From assembly GCA_019423265.1 (NCBI GenBank), contig JAHZBS010000051.1, forward strand, positions 1 to 13,159: 13,159 bases of DNA, read 5' to 3'. The position numbers and the translations under genes are program-made. The DNA comes from Clostridiales bacterium. Its GTDB lineage: Bacteria; Bacillota_A; Clostridia; Lachnospirales; Bianqueaceae. Positions 7,300-13,159 of the stretch are shown in pieces; positions within the stretch are counted from its first letter, which is position 1, and every line of letters begins with the position of its first letter. The notes below the pieces were generated by a model. It did not search any database. It had not been told where the DNA came from and saw nothing but the letters and a program-made list of their open reading frames with translations.

Positions 7300-8775
7300 A
7301 TGAAGTGTAGAAAATTGTCGGAGCACACATTTAAAAAAGGTAAATTTATTACGCCAATCAATGCGTTGCCTCTGATGCATGAGCTTGAAGATGAAAAATC
7401 ATGGACCTATGGTCGTATGCCTGAATATCTTTGGATTGGATTAATTCTGAAACATTATGGTCGAGAAGAAGGTTTGAAAAAATCGTATGGTATTATTTCG
7501 GTATTACACAAATTGGTTCCCGAACTCAGTACCGCCAGAATGTCCCAGATAACTAAGCTGGATGTAGGCATTCAAAAAAGGTTCTATGAATATATTGTTG
7601 GAATCGGTGCTAAGGAAGCTCTTGCTCCATTAGCCATTTTTCTTACAGCAAGTAAAGCTCCTGTTTTTGCTGAGTGTTTTTATTGCGCCGAACAGAGTGT
7701 TGAGGATAGATGTGAAACGTTAATTCAGACAATGCGTGACATAATGGATCACCAATCCAATGAAGCTACGGATATTAGATTTGTTGCACTCTATTTTAAT
7801 CTGCTTTCGGGAAAGGTGCATCTTCTAAAAGAGCAGGTGGATTTGCTGACCGCTTATCCGACAGCCAATCATAGTGATGAAATAATGCGTATAGCTCGTC
7901 CAACTGTGCGCTCTCACGAAATGATGATCTTAACTTTTGAGAAAATTGACTCTGCGTATTTGAAGGAGTTTTGGAGGTGTGTAAGCGAAATGACTGATTG
8001 CAGCATATTTGTTATTGAATTTCCAGAGGAACAAAGAAATATCACAGCCTATATGGAAAAACTGCATGAGGTGTTCACATATCTTTCGGAGGTATTTGTA
8101 GCGACTGATCCGCTCAACGAGAAGATGAACGTTTTACTTGGAATTGCAACATATTCCTATAAACGCATGAAAGAAATTTACGAACATCAATTATTCAATT
8201 CTATATCTGGCAGGAGTTGTGTGCGTGTCTTGATAGAAGACTATATTATGATGAAATATCTCGTTAAAAACGAGTCGGCTCATGATAATATTTGGCGTGA
8301 TTATCAGTTTTATGGTATGGGTTTATATAAACTCGTTTTAGCCAGACACAGGGAAAGTGGCGTTTCGGAGGAATCTCATTTCGATGAAAGATACATCGAA
8401 GCTTTAGTCAATGAATTCAAGAGTGAAGAATTCATTGACATGGATACTAAATATTTTGATAAGCAAAACATCAGACTTAAGGCAGAAGATGTTGGAGAGA
8501 AGAATCTATATGGTTTATATTATGATTACGATTCTTCCTATGAACATGGACTATGGGGAGCTATTCGTGAATCTTCTCTGCTAAAATGCAATAACCCTGC
8601 TCACAAATACCATTGTGTTCCAGATGTTGAGGATGAAATCAGATTGAAGACGGTTCTGCCAGATTGCGTTATGGTCATGAACAAAACGGTATCTTTTTTG
8701 GATGAGATCTATGGTATCCCCGAACCGTTGCTAAATGAGGTAATAAACTTTGAAATCAAATCTATTGCTGAATAA
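7300..8775 (+). CDS. Protein of unknown function, DUF5677-like C-terminal half; first gene of a coupled pair
   Basis: The 491-residue soluble protein has no signal peptide or membrane segment. I do not recognise a catalytic domain. The N-terminal part has 'GRMPEYLWIGLILKHYGREEGLKK' (38-61), a helical, charged stretch; residues 100-300 look mainly alpha-helical. The C-terminal ~200 residues recall DUF5677: 'RVLIEDYIMMKYL' (Arg309, Glu313), then 'YYDYDSSYEHGLW' (Tyr/Ser/His416) and 'NPAHKYH' (His435, His438). Buried Arg/Glu and Ser-x-x-x-His pairs of this kind could form an active site, but this is inference. Start ATG 7300 follows AAAGGA (7288-7293). The gene lies 178 bp behind the methyltransferase and overlaps the next gene by 26 bp. 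AT-rich composition like the restriction genes points to shared horizontal origin. A defence role is plausible by context only. Confidence 0.7.
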   Translation: MKCRKLSEHTFKKGKFITPINALPLMHELEDEKSWTYGRMPEYLWIGLILKHYGREEGLKKSYGIISVLHKLVPELSTARMSQITKLDVGIQKRFYEYIVGIGAKEALAPLAIFLTASKAPVFAECFYCAEQSVEDRCETLIQTMRDIMDHQSNEATDIRFVALYFNLLSGKVHLLKEQVDLLTAYPTANHSDEIMRIARPTVRSHEMMILTFEKIDSAYLKEFWRCVSEMTDCSIFVIEFPEEQRNITAYMEKLHEVFTYLSEVFVATDPLNEKMNVLLGIATYSYKRMKEIYEHQLFNSISGRSCVRVLIEDYIMMKYLVKNESAHDNIWRDYQFYGMGLYKLVLARHRESGVSEESHFDERYIEALVNEFKSEEFIDMDTKYFDKQNIRLKAEDVGEKNLYGLYYDYDSSYEHGLWGAIRESSLLKCNNPAHKYHCVPDVEDEIRLKTVLPDCVMVMNKTVSFLDEIYGIPEPLLNEVINFEIKSIAE

Positions 8776-9880
8776 GATCCATTTAATCCAAACTGAATAC
8801 AGGGACTTGCTCGCAGCTTTATTGCCAAAACTTAAAAGCAGCCATTCTCCAGAAGCTCTGGATGAAATCAATTTGTTTTGGCTGCGTCATATTGAGGAAA
8901 TTAAGCTGTATTTGAGAACTTGGTTTCCAGGGGAAAACAGTTATGTTTTCACAGCTGCCACATTCATGGATTTTGAAGATAATGAACACTTGCCTTTTTT
9001 AATAATGGGAGACAAGCACATTCTCGATGATCCTTTGAGCAAATATTCAGTAATACGAAGCAAAATGCCAGACGGCAAAGATGCTGAGTTTCTGTATGAT
9101 CAAATTGGAGTGACGGCGGAAGACAATCTGAAGCTATTAGAAAATATTCATGAAGAAATTCTCATATTACCGTTGAGACTTCTTAACCAATCAAATGACC
9201 ATAATCCACTATACAAAGTTGGAGAGCAAGCATTTGTAAGCCTTTTTAATGGAATCAACAGTCTGAACGATTACTTTGCAAAGTGTGACAGTATTGGTGA
9301 CATTATGCGATATGCCCGTGACGACATTGGAAAATTGGTGATGTTTTCGGAAGATGACGATTCAACGCTACCATTTGAAAAACGATTCAGAGTTGCTTTG
9401 GCTGGGGTACAATACATGGTAGATCCAGCCAAGTCAGATTCCTTTAATTTCTTTATGCTTGTATTTGGATGCATTCAACAGGCTATCGATGTTATTGTAT
9501 CTTGTGTGGAATACGGCTGTATCCCTTATATTAGATATCCTGTTTCACTTCATTACATTTCTTTGTTATCGGAGAGTATGTTGGACATAGAACATGTAGT
9601 CACACTTCGTTTTAGGATGAGTGTAGCTTTTGTTGTTTACCAACTTTGCGATAGGCGTAGCCTTGCGAGTATTGGTTTAGAGGAGTTTTTGAGAAGAAAG
9701 CAGAAATATAACTTCAATGAGCGGCTATTCAGCACTCTTGCCGACAGTGGTATTAATAAAGATAATTTCTTAGGACATACAATTACGCAGTTGGTAAATC
9801 ACGAATTAGAAGCATTTTATAATACGCTGTCCGAGAAAAGCTTTGTTGATGAAGTAGCAAATCAGCCGGGCTGCGATTAG
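8750..9880 (+). CDS. Protein of unknown function, second gene of the coupled pair
   Basis: The 376-residue protein belongs to no family I recognise. It appears cytoplasmic and largely alpha-helical, with acidic loops ('MDFEDNEH', 'SEDDDSTLPFEKRF'). A moderately hydrophobic central segment around 'SFNFFMLVFGCIQQAIDVIVSCVEYGCIPYIRYPVSL' (residues ~230-270) could be a buried helix pair rather than a true membrane anchor. The C-terminal third contains 'VTLRFRMSVAFVVYQLCDRRSL' and 'NFLGHTITQLVNHELEAFYNTL'. The start is TTG at 8750, since two TAA codons lie just upstream in frame, and GAGG (8737-8740) sits nine bases before it. It overlaps the preceding gene by 26 bp, so it is probably translationally coupled and the two products likely act together. 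A strong hairpin spans the stop codon. Confidence 0.7.
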   Translation: MKSNLLLNKIHLIQTEYRDLLAALLPKLKSSHSPEALDEINLFWLRHIEEIKLYLRTWFPGENSYVFTAATFMDFEDNEHLPFLIMGDKHILDDPLSKYSVIRSKMPDGKDAEFLYDQIGVTAEDNLKLLENIHEEILILPLRLLNQSNDHNPLYKVGEQAFVSLFNGINSLNDYFAKCDSIGDIMRYARDDIGKLVMFSEDDDSTLPFEKRFRVALAGVQYMVDPAKSDSFNFFMLVFGCIQQAIDVIVSCVEYGCIPYIRYPVSLHYISLLSESMLDIEHVVTLRFRMSVAFVVYQLCDRRSLASIGLEEFLRRKQKYNFNERLFSTLADSGINKDNFLGHTITQLVNHELEAFYNTLSEKSFVDEVANQPGCD

Positions 9881-9891
9881 CTGCTCGGCTG
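9863..9891 (+). terminator. Strong hairpin spanning the stop of the second unknown gene
   Basis: CAGCCGGGCTGC (9863-9874) and GCTGCTCGGCTG (9880-9891) pair at 11 of 12 positions around GATTA; the TAG stop (9878-9880) is in the loop. There is no T-run on either strand. It may act as an operon end or 3' stabiliser between convergent genes. Confidence 0.5.
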
Positions 9892-9899
9892 ATAATAAA

Positions 9900-10276
9900 T
9901 TATGCGAATATCACCTCTGCATGGACGATTTCCTCTGCCGCATTTCTGATATTGTTCATGGCTCCAATCCAGGCCATCTGATCTTGTGCTTTCAACTGCT
10001 CGGTAATGCCCTGCTGTGCTGCCATCTGTTTCACAAGGCGTTCGAGCATTTCGGTTGCCCGGTTGTCCACCTCAGCAAGGTAGCTATGTAGTTTCCCGCT
10101 GAGCACCAGACTGGTGTGCAATACAGGTCGATGCTCTCTGAGGTGTTCAAATGCCTTCTGCCCCACATTCCGATAGGAGAGGTATCTGTTTCATCAAGCA
10201 TAAGGCAGGGGATGTAATAGTCGCCCTGAAGCTCGTACCAAAGGCCGTTGTTCTGATCGTAAATGTATTTCTCCAT
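9900..10276 (-). pseudogene. tnpV: Transposon-associated TnpV family protein, frameshifted
   Basis: The minus strand starts 'MEKYIYDQNNGLWYELQGD' then 'YYIPCL...IGMWGRRHL', the usual opening of TnpV, a ~120-residue protein of unknown role carried by Tn4451-like and related Clostridia elements. The frame then changes and continues 'EHLREHRPVLHTSLVLSGKL' and '...LVKQMAAQQGITEQLKAQDQMAWIGAMNNIRNAAEEIV', the matching C-terminal half. A single missing base near 10148-10150 (after CATTTG) explains the break. The ATG at 10276 has a strong GGAGG a few bases upstream. The reading frames together cover a full-length family member, so decay is recent, or the change is a sequencing error. Its presence marks the right part of the block as mobile-element DNA. 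Confidence 0.85.
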
Positions 10277-10470
10277 TATTCGTGTCCTCCGTATGTGAAT
10301 TTGATTTTGAGGTGAATCAAATTTACAGCTCTTAGACTTCATCTATCCTGTTGTCCTGCGAAGCCCTGGGCAACCGTGCATAAGGAACATACAAGTAGCA
10401 AAACCCGTTTTTTTGCAGTCTTTCTGCGAAAGAGAATTTAATAATCGAACACATCTAAAACCGCTGAAAT

Positions 10471-10485
10471 ACGCTGTTTTTCAGG
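10471..10485 (+). repeat. Candidate right attachment-type repeat
   Basis: ACGCTGTTTTTCAGG matches 1523-1537 at 14 of 15 positions. This copy lies inside a short inverted arrangement, CTGAAA (10464-10469) and TTTCAG (10479-10484) with a 9-bp centre, resembling core sites of tyrosine recombinases. On the minus strand the same inverted repeat, followed by CGG and TTTT, could instead be a weak terminator for the LysO genes. Confidence 0.35.
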
Positions 10486-10537
10486 CATAAAACGAAGAAA
10501 AGTGCCCGCATACAGCATGGTCACGATCAGGTTTCGG

Positions 10538-10562
10538 AAGTTCAGCAAGCGCGAACTTTTTT
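10538..10562 (+). terminator. Small plus-strand terminator-like hairpin
   Basis: AAGTTC (10538-10543) and GAACTT (10553-10558) enclose a 9-nt loop and run into a T-run ending at 10562. It faces the 3' end of the LysO genes and could stop plus-strand transcription leaving the accessory block. Confidence 0.45.
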
Positions 10563-11151
10563 AATACAGTAAGTTGAGAATGACAGGAACCAGCGCGGAA
10601 CAGACAACCCCATTGACAACGGCCATTACCGCCACATCCTCGCTGGTGCAGCGCATGAGAAGGGGCAGCGTCGTGTCCTCGCTGGTGGCAGCGGCGGGAG
10701 CGATAGCCGCGTAATGGTTCAAATGTTTGGCGATGAAGGGGATAGTCAAAAACGAGAGAATCTCGCGGAGTAGATTGCTGAAAAATGCCATGGTGCCCAG
10801 CGTAGCGCCCGCCAGATTGGTCAACAAAACGCCGGAGAGACTATACCATCCAAGGCCGCATACAACGGCCAGACAATCCCGCAGGGGCATGTCCACAATC
10901 AAATAACAGAGAAAACCGGCCAGGACCGTGCCTACAATGATCCCCCCAGGGATGATGAGAATTTTAACATGATATTGCCGTAAACGGTGAAACACTTGTT
11001 TGTTCGACCCTACGCTAAGGCCAACGGCAAACATTAATATGTACAGGGTGTAATCTGAGATGGGGCCAAAGAGGGAGACGAGATCCGGGGAGAAAAGCCA
11101 TTGGCCACAGACAACGCCCAATATAAGACTAGCGATTGCTGCGATGACCAT
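10561..11151 (-). CDS. lysO: LysO family exporter, large C-terminal subunit
   Basis: This 196-residue integral membrane protein corresponds to the C-terminal two thirds of the E. coli lysine exporter LysO (YbjE, ~299 residues). Several membrane helices are evident. The family-typical segment 'GLGWYSLSGVLLTNLAGATLGTMAFFSNLLREILSF' lies near residues 93-130, and 'MVIAAIASLILGVVCGQ' begins the protein. 'FAVGLSVGSNKQV' parallels 'FSMGVSLGSRPEF' in the small protein, the internal repeat of the family. The start ATG at 11151 follows GGAGGGG and overlaps the upstream small subunit gene by 23 bp. A two-gene arrangement of this family is common in anaerobic Firmicutes, so I read it as two natural subunits, not a broken gene. 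Substrate (lysine or its toxic analogues) is by homology. Confidence 0.85.
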   Translation of the reverse strand: MVIAAIASLILGVVCGQWLFSPDLVSLFGPISDYTLYILMFAVGLSVGSNKQVFHRLRQYHVKILIIPGGIIVGTVLAGFLCYLIVDMPLRDCLAVVCGLGWYSLSGVLLTNLAGATLGTMAFFSNLLREILSFLTIPFIAKHLNHYAAIAPAAATSEDTTLPLLMRCTSEDVAVMAVVNGVVCSALVPVILNLLY

Positions 11152-11416
11152 GACGCCCCTCCATTAACCATTTTGTCAAGAAAAAAACGACGACCGTAGA
11201 CAGAAGGATGGAAACGCTTGCAAACAGCAGGCTATACAAACCGATGGACTGCAATTCATCGAAAAACTCCGGACGGCTGCCGAGGGAGACTCCCATAGAA
11301 AAGATCAACAGCGATGTGCAGACCGCCTGTAGCATGGAATTGTACTTCTGTAAAGATGGTGGAAACCATCGCATACCGATGAGGACACCGGCGGCCATGA
11401 TCAAAAGAATCAGCAT
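11129..11416 (-). CDS. LysO family exporter, small N-terminal subunit
   Basis: The 95-residue protein matches the N-terminal part of LysO (DUF340): three membrane helices, 'MLILLIMAAGVLIGMRWFPP', then 'LLIFSMGVSLGSRPEFFDEL' and a helix 'LYSLLFASVSILLSTVVVFFL'. I chose ATG 11416 rather than the GTG at 11446, because a good GCAGGAG lies about 11 bases upstream of the ATG and inside the longer version. The two subunits together equal one E. coli LysO, which exports lysine from the cytoplasm. The 23-bp overlap with the second gene makes coupled synthesis likely. The alternative, a frameshifted single gene, is less likely because the downstream gene has its own strong ribosome binding site. Confidence 0.8.
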   Translation of the reverse strand: MLILLIMAAGVLIGMRWFPPSLQKYNSMLQAVCTSLLIFSMGVSLGSRPEFFDELQSIGLYSLLFASVSILLSTVVVFFLTKWLMEGRHGHRSNR

Positions 11417-11481
11417 GTTTTGGGTCACTCCTGCTAAGATATACACGCCCGTGTGGGAACGCGCATGGATTTTTCGTGACT

Positions 11482-11510
11482 AGTATAGCACAGAATTCGC
11501 TGTATCTCAA
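11482..11510 (-). promoter_or_regulatory. Promoter of the LysO genes
   Basis: On the minus strand, TTGAGA (11510-11505) and TATACT (11487-11482) have 17-bp spacing. Transcription would start near 11475, giving a leader of about 60 nt that contains the palindrome-like ACACGGGCGTGT. Confidence 0.75.
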
Positions 11511-11514
11511 GAGA

Positions 11515-11558
11515 GAATTAAATTCCGTGATAAAAAGTTTGATGCGGAACTGTGTTCC
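11515..11558. promoter_or_regulatory. Two palindromes between divergent promoters
   Basis: GAATT-A-AATTC (11515-11525) sits beside the LysO -35, and GGAAC-TGT-GTTCC (11546-11558) sits four bases before the GlpA-like -35. Both are perfect in their arms and well placed for regulator binding. No regulator gene is in view. Confidence 0.3.
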
Positions 11559-11561
11559 CTA

Positions 11562-11590
11562 TTGACAAGGATTCGTAAATTGCGTATAAT
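11562..11590 (+). promoter_or_regulatory. Promoter of the GlpA-like dehydrogenase operon
   Basis: Perfect -35 TTGACA (11562-11567) and perfect -10 TATAAT (11585-11590) are 17 bp apart. This is probably a strong promoter with a leader of about 35 nt. Confidence 0.85.
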
Positions 11591-11631
11591 GAGCGTGATT
11601 CTTGAAGAGGGATACAGGTAGGAGGAATATG

Positions 11632-13128
11632 ATGGAGCAGACATATAGAGAAGGGAAACGGCGGAAGCCGTTGGATGTGCTGATTATCGGCGGCGGAATC
11701 GTGGGAACCGCCGTAGCCAGAGAGCTATCCCGGTACACACTGACCATCGGGTTGGCAGAAGCGGCCAGCGATTTAGCGCGAAAGACAACAGGAGCAAACT
11801 CGGGAATCATCCATGCCGGGTATGACGCGCCGGCAGGTTCCCTGATGGCGAAGCTTAATGTCCAGGGAAATCAGATGTATCCAAAGCTTTGCAGGGATTT
11901 GGATATCCCATTTGTTCAGAATGGGTCTCTGGTACTAGCCTTCACACAGGAGGATCAGAAGGAACTTCAAACGCTATTTTCAAGAGGCCAGCAAAATGGA
12001 GTCGAAGGGCTTGCTATAGTAAGTGGAGATGAGGTCCGCAAAAGGGAACCCCACATATCCCAAGAGGTAGTGGAGGCATTGTATGCTCCGACCGCCGGTG
12101 TTATATCCCCATACGAAGCCGCCATTGCCTTTGCAGAGAATGCGGCAGACAATGGGGTTGAGTTCTATCTGGGACATCCGGTGACGTCCATTGCGAAGAC
12201 GCCTGAAGGGTTTCTGGTAACCGCCGGTGGTCAGGAAATGACCTGCAAAGTCCTGATCAACTGCGCAGGCTTTGCATCCGATGAAATTAGCCGTATGGCG
12301 GAAGGCGAGTCTCTTGCGGCCCAGGCCAGAAAGGGAGAATATATCCTATATGACAAGGCGTATGGGGATTTCGTCAACCATGTCATCTTTCAGCCGCCGG
12401 GTAAGATGGGAAAGGGGGTACTCGTCACCAGGACGGCAGAGGGAAATCTACTTGTCGGGCCGAGCAGTGAAACGATTTACGATCCGGAGGATACCGCGAC
12501 TACGCAGCAGGGCCTCGACCTCGTGTGGAATACGGCCAGAAAGAGCTGTCCAACTTTGCCGGCGGGCGGCGCCATTACCACTTTTACTGGCATCCGCTCT
12601 GTATATGGAGACGACTTTTACATTCGTCACTCTGATTTAGTCCCAGGGCTCATTCAGACGGCGGGAATCTGTTCGCCTGGGCTGACGGCGGCGCCGGCCA
12701 TCGCCAAAACCATCGCGTCGCTGACAGGAGACCTGCTGCCGCTGGAGGAGAAAGCCGAATTTCAGGAGACAAGGGAGGGGATTCCGGTATTCTCTGCCAT
12801 GAGCTGGGAGGAGAGGGAGGCGCTGATCCGCCAGGATCCAGCCTACGCGCGGATGGTATGCCGCTGCGAGACCGTTACAGAAGGTCAGATCCGCCGGGCG
12901 CTTCACTCACCGGTACCGGTGTGGACAGTGGACGGCGTTAAACGGCGCGTCCGCGCAGGGATGGGCCGGTGCCAGGGAAGTTTTTGCACACCCAGGGTGA
13001 TGGAAATCATAGAAGAGGAAACGGGAATTCCCTTTAGTGAGATTACGAAGAACGGAAAAGGATCAGAGTTAATCACGGGGAAGCTGAAGGAAACGGAGGG
13101 AGGTGCGAGCCATGATTCGAAACATTGA
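11632..13128 (+). CDS. FAD-dependent glycerol-3-phosphate dehydrogenase-like protein (GlpA type) with C-terminal BFD-like [2Fe-2S] domain
   Basis: The 498-residue protein opens with a Rossmann FAD-binding motif 'DVLIIGGGIVGTAVARELS' (GxGxxG near residues 20-25), followed by 'ANSGIIHAGYD', typical of the GlpA/DAO family. The C-terminal domain has a four-cysteine pattern: CRC (Cys410, Cys412) and 'GMGRCQGSFC' (Cys447, Cys452), as in BFD-like [2Fe-2S] proteins. Such proteins oxidise glycerol-3-phosphate or a related hydroxy acid and pass electrons onward under anaerobic conditions. Start: ATGs at 11629 and 11632 follow AGGAGG (11620-11625); 11632 has the better spacing, and the TTG at 11602 is too far upstream. 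It overlaps the next FAD oxidoreductase by 17 bp, the usual operon arrangement for anaerobic GlpA-like systems. The exact substrate is uncertain; an L-2-hydroxyglutarate-type oxidoreductase is an alternative. Confidence 0.85.
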   Translation: MEQTYREGKRRKPLDVLIIGGGIVGTAVARELSRYTLTIGLAEAASDLARKTTGANSGIIHAGYDAPAGSLMAKLNVQGNQMYPKLCRDLDIPFVQNGSLVLAFTQEDQKELQTLFSRGQQNGVEGLAIVSGDEVRKREPHISQEVVEALYAPTAGVISPYEAAIAFAENAADNGVEFYLGHPVTSIAKTPEGFLVTAGGQEMTCKVLINCAGFASDEISRMAEGESLAAQARKGEYILYDKAYGDFVNHVIFQPPGKMGKGVLVTRTAEGNLLVGPSSETIYDPEDTATTQQGLDLVWNTARKSCPTLPAGGAITTFTGIRSVYGDDFYIRHSDLVPGLIQTAGICSPGLTAAPAIAKTIASLTGDLLPLEEKAEFQETREGIPVFSAMSWEEREALIRQDPAYARMVCRCETVTEGQIRRALHSPVPVWTVDGVKRRVRAGMGRCQGSFCTPRVMEIIEEETGIPFSEITKNGKGSELITGKLKETEGGASHDSKH

Positions 13129-13159
13129 TACGGTGATCATCGGCGGCGGCCCTGCGGGA
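13112..13159 (+). CDS. FAD/NAD-dependent oxidoreductase, N-terminal start only
   Basis: Only 16 codons are visible: 'MIRNIDTVIIGGGPAG', a clear GGGxxG nucleotide-binding motif as found at the start of pyridine-nucleotide disulfide oxidoreductase-type flavoproteins. The ATG lies within the end of the dehydrogenase gene, with GGAGGGAGG (13095-13103) upstream. In GlpA-like operons this second flavoprotein is the electron-transfer partner; that is inferred from context. Confidence 0.75.
   Translation, partial: MIRNIDTVIIGGGPAG

Noticed and set aside
10332..10454. Minus-strand 40-codon frame (MCSIIKFSFAERLQKNG...) upstream of tnpV
   Set aside because: It has an ATG but no ribosome binding site and no recognised family; it could be a scrap of an element gene, but the evidence is too thin to annotate.
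11208..11483. Plus-strand open frame opposite the LysO small subunit
   Set aside because: It is the antisense shadow of a clear membrane-protein gene and has no ribosome binding site.
1..13159. CRISPR arrays, tRNA or rRNA genes, complete insertion sequences
   Set aside because: No regularly spaced repeats, cloverleaf-like sequence, rRNA segment or intact transposase was seen on either strand.

Overview
The window reads as a chromosomal segment of an anaerobic Firmicute, probably a Clostridia/Oscillospiraceae-type gut bacterium. This is inferred from gene content only: a LytR-CpsA-Psr protein, a riboswitch-controlled MntP, a two-gene LysO exporter and a GlpA-like dehydrogenase with a C-terminal BFD-like iron-sulfur domain. 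The outer thirds (1-1400 and 10560-13159) look clearly richer in G+C than the middle (about 2100-9900), which is AT-rich and carries accessory genes.

Left flank: the 3' end of an LCP cell-wall ligase gene (1-615), then a sigma-70-type promoter, a yybP-ykoY manganese riboswitch with an overlapping intrinsic terminator, and mntP (852-1400).

Accessory block (about 1520-10490): it opens with an orphan terminator and the frameshifted C-terminal remnant of a tyrosine integrase on the minus strand (1724-2088). A good promoter follows, driving a small XRE-type regulator, a 1008-residue Type IIG restriction-modification enzyme and a separate 542-residue gamma-class adenine methyltransferase. The three genes are packed with a 1-base overlap and a 2-base gap. 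This size pair and order match the Eco57I/AcuI design. After a hairpin terminator come two tightly coupled genes of unknown function (7300-8775 and 8750-9880); the first has a C-terminal half resembling DUF5677. The block closes with a frameshifted tnpV remnant on the minus strand (9900-10276). An imperfect 15-base direct repeat (1523-1537 and 10471-10485) brackets the whole block and may mark old attachment sites.

Right flank: a two-gene LysO-type exporter on the minus strand (10561-11416) is divergent from a GlpA-like FAD dehydrogenase (11632-13128). The latter overlaps the start of a second FAD/NAD oxidoreductase that runs off the window. Each divergent unit has its own promoter with 17-bp spacing, and short palindromes lie between them.

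Taken together, this looks like a decayed integrative element whose mobility genes are broken but whose restriction-modification cassette and adjoining two-gene cassette remain open. The unknown gene pair is the best candidate for an undescribed system, plausibly anti-phage. That role rests on context, not on recognised catalytic motifs.
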